A stretch of 6,730 nt of DNA, taken from contig CAYMRB010000501.1 of the NCBI GenBank assembly GCA_964392615.1, forward strand, positions 1-6,730, given 5' to 3'. Positions within the stretch are counted from its first letter, which is position 1; every line of letters starts with the position of its first letter. This document shows, in pieces, positions 4,460-6,730 of the stretch. Below the pieces are notes generated by a model, which worked only from the letters and a program-made list of their open reading frames with translations, ran no database searches and was not told the origin of the DNA. Position numbers and translations under genes: made by a program. This DNA comes from CAYMRB01 sp964392615. GTDB taxonomy: Bacteria; Planctomycetota; UBA8108.

Positions 4460-5890
4460 ATGCGACGCTACTGGACGGGTTGGTGTTGGCTGATCGCCTT
4501 CGCGGTCGCCACGGGCGTGCAGGCTAGTGACGCGCCGAGCTTCGACCTTTCGTTCGATGCCCCGGCGGAAATCCGCGGCGAGGCCGGCGGCACGGCGGCT
4601 GGCGAGGTCGCCGTTGTTCTGAACACTCGGGACGCACCGGACGGCGCGGTGGGGGCGCAGGGATACTCGCTCAGCGTCGCGGCGACGGAAGGCTGCGCGA
4701 TCGTCGGCGCGACGGTCGACGGAACGGCCGCGGCCGACCTCGGCGCGCTCGAGAGCGGCTTCGTCAACGTCGAGCTCGTGCCCGGCGGCGCGGTCGCGGT
4801 CGTCGTGCTGAGCCTGGAGGCGCCGGTGACCCTGGCGCCGAGCGACGGCCCGCACACGGTTCTCGCGTTGACCGTCGAAGGCTCCGTGCCGACCGAGGAG
4901 CAGTGCTGCAACGAGTGCGAGCTGCAGTTCGCGGACGGCCTGCAGGGCGGCGGCGAGCCGATCGACAATGCGGTCACGTACGTCCAGCAGACGATCCTTC
5001 CGACGACGGAGCCGGCGAGGCTGCGCTTCGGGCAGATCGTCCCGTTCGCGCTCTACGTGGACGCGCCGGAAGTGGCCCACGTCGTGCCCGGCACGCCCAG
5101 CGTGACGATCGATCCGAGCGTGCGGCTCTCCTGCGACATCGACGGGGCGCAAGGCTGGTCGTTCTCGCTCGTTTCGGAAGGCGCATGCGAGTTCGTCGCA
5201 GCGACGACGGACGGCACGGCTGGCGCCGAGTCCGCTCTCGATCCCGAGGGCTTGAGCGAGGGCGGCTTCCAGAAGACCGAGATCGTGCTGCCGGGAGACA
5301 ACGGCGGGCGCAACGGCGTCGTCAGCGCCGTCGTGCTGAGCTTCACGCTGCCGACGACGCTGGTAGTGGGCGACTACGAGGTGCTCGCGATGTCGACGAG
5401 CTGCGACACGGCGGGCCTCGCGGACGGCGACACGGCCGCGCACGAGCTCTCGTTTCCCCCGAACATCCGCCAAGGCGGCGTGCCGCCCGAGACCGGGCCG
5501 CTGACCGGTTCCGGCCAGCCCGTGAAGACGGCGGTGACGTTCGGTGGAAGTACGGTACTGCCGGACCGGCTCGGCGCGACGATGATCCTTCGAGGTCGCG
5601 AGCCGCAGATCGCGTCGTTCCTGCGCTGCGACTCGAACGGCGACGGGGAGATCGACATCGCGGACGCGATCTGGACGGTCAACGCGTTGTTCCTCGGCGG
5701 GCCGGTTAGCCTGTGCGCCGACGCGGCGGACTGCAACGACGACGAGTTCGTCGACATCTCCGACTCGCTCTTCACGGTCACCTACCAGTTCATGGGCGGC
5801 GACGCACCCCCGGCGCCGTATCCGGAGTGCGGCCTCGACGATGACGTGACCGAGCTGTCCTGCCCCGACGGCTCGACGATCTGTCCGTAG
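4460..5890 (+). CDS. Secreted protein with two divergent cohesin-like modules and a dockerin-like C-terminus (paralog 3)
   Basis: This 476-aa protein has a signal peptide at 1-22 (Trp-rich, cleavage after VQA). The first module (about 27-181) is degenerate. QGYSLSV replaces QGWSLGL (67), the GGFxKTE and DP segment is reduced to SGFVNVE, and GSGQPV has become GGGEPI (163-168). The second module (about 188-367) is well conserved (QGWSFSL at 231, GGFQKTE at 268, VSAVVLSFTLPTTL from 288, GSGQPV at 350) and carries a longer proline-rich loop before GSGQPV (about 333-348). The dockerin-like block is 387-457. Loop 1 (D391, N393, D395, G396, D399, D402) is canonical. Loop 2 (D424, N426, D428, D432, D435) has Glu429 in place of Gly. 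Besides the shared pairs C419/C457 and C468/C475, it alone has C390 just before loop 1 and C425 inside loop 2. No enzyme domain or membrane anchor is seen, and its function is unknown. Confidence 0.92.
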   Translation: MRRYWTGWCWLIAFAVATGVQASDAPSFDLSFDAPAEIRGEAGGTAAGEVAVVLNTRDAPDGAVGAQGYSLSVAATEGCAIVGATVDGTAAADLGALESGFVNVELVPGGAVAVVVLSLEAPVTLAPSDGPHTVLALTVEGSVPTEEQCCNECELQFADGLQGGGEPIDNAVTYVQQTILPTTEPARLRFGQIVPFALYVDAPEVAHVVPGTPSVTIDPSVRLSCDIDGAQGWSFSLVSEGACEFVAATTDGTAGAESALDPEGLSEGGFQKTEIVLPGDNGGRNGVVSAVVLSFTLPTTLVVGDYEVLAMSTSCDTAGLADGDTAAHELSFPPNIRQGGVPPETGPLTGSGQPVKTAVTFGGSTVLPDRLGATMILRGREPQIASFLRCDSNGDGEIDIADAIWTVNALFLGGPVSLCADAADCNDDEFVDISDSLFTVTYQFMGGDAPPAPYPECGLDDDVTELSCPDGSTICP

Positions 5891-5910
5891 TCGGCCAAGC
5901 TGCGCATTGC

Positions 5911-5945
5911 GGAGCGGAAGCGGGGCGATTTCCCGCTTCCGTTCC
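5911..5945 (+). terminator. Terminator-like hairpin after paralog 3
   Basis: A 14-bp stem (5911-5924 with 5932-5945, one G-U pair) closes a seven-base loop 20 bp after the stop codon. No T tract follows, so termination would need help or be partial. Its right arm overlaps the position where a -35 element for the downstream TACAAT box would fall, so some read-through into paralog 4 is possible. Confidence 0.6.
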
Positions 5946-5954
5946 CCCATGCCA

Positions 5955-5967
5955 GTCGGTACAATCC
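5955..5967 (+). promoter_or_regulatory. Candidate -10 region of paralog 4
   Basis: GTCGGTACAATCC is identical to 2228-2240 before paralog 2, with the -10-like TACAAT at 5960-5965. At 17-bp spacing the -35 position reads TTCCGT (5937-5942), a poor match to TTGACA, so recognition may depend on the conserved bases around the -10 or on an activator. Transcription would start near 5972. Confidence 0.42.
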
Positions 5968-6116
5968 CGAGCGGTAGGTTGTAGGTGTGGTCCGTCTCCC
6001 GCGGGTCGTTGGTGACGGGGCGCCCTGCCGCCGTGTGTTCCGGTTCGACGTTGCCTGTTGACGCAGGCAGTCGGCCCCGGGTCGATTCGAGGGATTCTGT
6101 GTCGGGTTTGTCACGC

Positions 6117-6133
6117 TCCGCTCTGGTCGCCGG
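6117..6133 (+). promoter_or_regulatory. Leader motif shared with paralog 2
   Basis: TCCGCTCTGGTCGCCGG differs at one base from 2418-2434. It lies 90 nt before the start codon. It follows a small hairpin (6051-6070) whose CCTG/CAGG stem resembles one preceding the motif in the paralog 2 spacer, although the distances differ. Confidence 0.4.
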
Positions 6134-6193
6134 TGCTCATCAAAACGAGGGGTGAGCGTTCGGTTTTAGAGACGGTGTGGTGCAGCTTCCAGC

Positions 6194-6200
6194 GGAGGAG
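6194..6200 (+). promoter_or_regulatory. Ribosome binding site of paralog 4
   Basis: GGAGGAG followed by an A run lies 6 nt before the ATG at 6207. It is nearly the same site as in paralogs 2 and 3 and fixes the start. Confidence 0.9.
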
Positions 6201-6206
6201 AAAAAA

Positions 6207-6730
6207 ATGAGGCGTTCTTTCCGGTTCGGTATTCTCGCAGCGGCAACGTTGCTCTTTGCGCAGGTCGCGGAGGCGCAGCAGCCGACGTTCGGGCTGTCGT
6301 TCGGGGGGTGCGGCGACGCCCTTGCGGGCGCCGAGGGCTCGGCGGTCGAGGCGACGTACGACTGCGTGCTCACGACGAGCGACAACCCGAGCGACACCGA
6401 CGGTGCGCAGGGCTGGTCGGTTAGCCTGTCGGCCACCGGTGCGCTGGCGGTCACGGGAATCACGACGGCGGGTACGGCCGGCGCGAACGCGCTGACCGAC
6501 GACGCGGGCTTGATGAACGGTGGCTTCGAGAAGACCGAGGTCACCGCGGGCGACATCGACGAGCGCGATTGTGACAACGGCGCGCCCGGTGCGGTCAGCG
6601 CGGTCGTCCTGTCCTTCACGATGCCGATCACGTTGCCGGCGGACGGTGATATCGCGATCGCGAAGGTCACGGTCGGCGGCACGGTCCCCGGCGTCGCTAC
6701 GCTCGAGTACGTCGATGGCAGCCGCGGCGC
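6207..6730 (+). CDS. Secreted cohesin-like module protein, N-terminal part (paralog 4, runs off the window)
   Basis: The frame is open for 174 codons to the window end. Residues 1-23 are a signal peptide (MRRSFRFG, hydrophobic core, cleavage after AEA). The first beta-rich module starts near residue 26 and shows QGWSVSL (68), GTAGAN (89-94), GGFEKTE (105-111), VSAVVLSFTMPITL (130-143) and LEYVDG (166-171). The sequence stops where the other paralogs continue into GSGQPV. Its middle part is closest to module 2 of paralog 2, which shares GTAGAN, NGGFEKTE and the SFTMPITL segment. C35, C53 and C122 are specific to this copy. By analogy it should continue with a second module and a dockerin-like C-terminus, but none of that is visible here. 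Expression is probably from the candidate promoter at 5955-5967. Confidence 0.9.
   Translation, partial: MRRSFRFGILAAATLLFAQVAEAQQPTFGLSFGGCGDALAGAEGSAVEATYDCVLTTSDNPSDTDGAQGWSVSLSATGALAVTGITTAGTAGANALTDDAGLMNGGFEKTEVTAGDIDERDCDNGAPGAVSAVVLSFTMPITLPADGDIAIAKVTVGGTVPGVATLEYVDGSRG

Larger units (their letters stand above)
5891..6206. other. Non-coding spacer before paralog 4
   Basis: These 316 bp hold no supported gene. They contain a strong hairpin just after paralog 3, a TACAAT promoter-like box, two small hairpins (6051-6057 with 6064-6070; 6135-6140 with 6152-6157), the motif shared with the paralog 2 spacer and a ribosome binding site. If the TACAAT box is used, the leader is about 235 nt. 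Confidence 0.6.

Noticed and set aside
4193..5950. 585-codon open frame on the - strand across paralog 3 and its spacers
   Set aside because: It is Arg-rich, crosses the N gap, has no ribosome binding site or recognisable domain, and mirrors a well-supported + strand gene. Long antisense frames are expected in GC-rich coding DNA.

Overview
The window looks like a draft or metagenome-assembled contig of a high-GC, Gram-negative-type bacterium, most likely a planctomycete (Planctomycetota). I infer this from family knowledge. Secreted paralogs ending in a paired EF-hand (dockerin-like) block, with proline-rich and PECG-type sequence after the second loop and a closing two-cysteine tail, are a style I associate with that phylum. 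Cys/Asp-rich metal-binding repeats point the same way but also occur in myxobacteria and relatives. No rRNA, tRNA or marker gene is present to confirm the taxon. A run of ten Ns (4423-4432) marks a scaffold gap.

The window is a head-to-tail array of four paralogous genes, all on the + strand: gene 1 (243-1988, 581 aa), gene 2 (2634-4199, 521 aa), gene 3 (4460-5890, 476 aa) and gene 4 (6207 to beyond the window end). Each has a purine-rich Shine-Dalgarno site and a predicted signal peptide. Each complete gene then encodes two copies of a roughly 150-190 residue beta-rich module and a C-terminal block with two EF-hand-type calcium loops. Module hallmarks are QGWSLGL, GGFxKTE, VSAVVLSFTxPITL and GSGQPV. 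I read the module as cohesin-like, which is an inference. Gene 1 differs in carrying four Asp/Cys-rich metal-binding units between its two modules. Gene 4 runs off the end inside its first module.

Each complete gene is followed by a hairpin. After gene 1 there is a textbook intrinsic terminator (2036-2072). After gene 2 there are two consecutive hairpins, the second with a T-rich tail (4248-4293). After gene 3 there is a strong hairpin without a T tract (5911-5945). The non-coding spacers are long: 561 bp to 2633 before gene 2, 260 bp with the gap before gene 3, and 316 bp before gene 4. The spacers before genes 2 and 4 share a 13-nt sequence containing a TACAAT -10-like box and, further down, a second motif that is 16/17 identical. 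This suggests related promoters with long untranslated leaders, so the paralogs are probably separate, individually controlled transcripts rather than one operon.

Taken together, the products are probably exported, calcium-dependent, modular surface or matrix proteins. If the modules really are cohesin-like, each protein carries both a receptor-type and a ligand-type domain and could assemble with itself or its paralogs. No enzyme domain, membrane anchor or partner gene is visible, so the function is unproven. The first 242 bases hold only the upstream region of gene 1 as far as I can tell.
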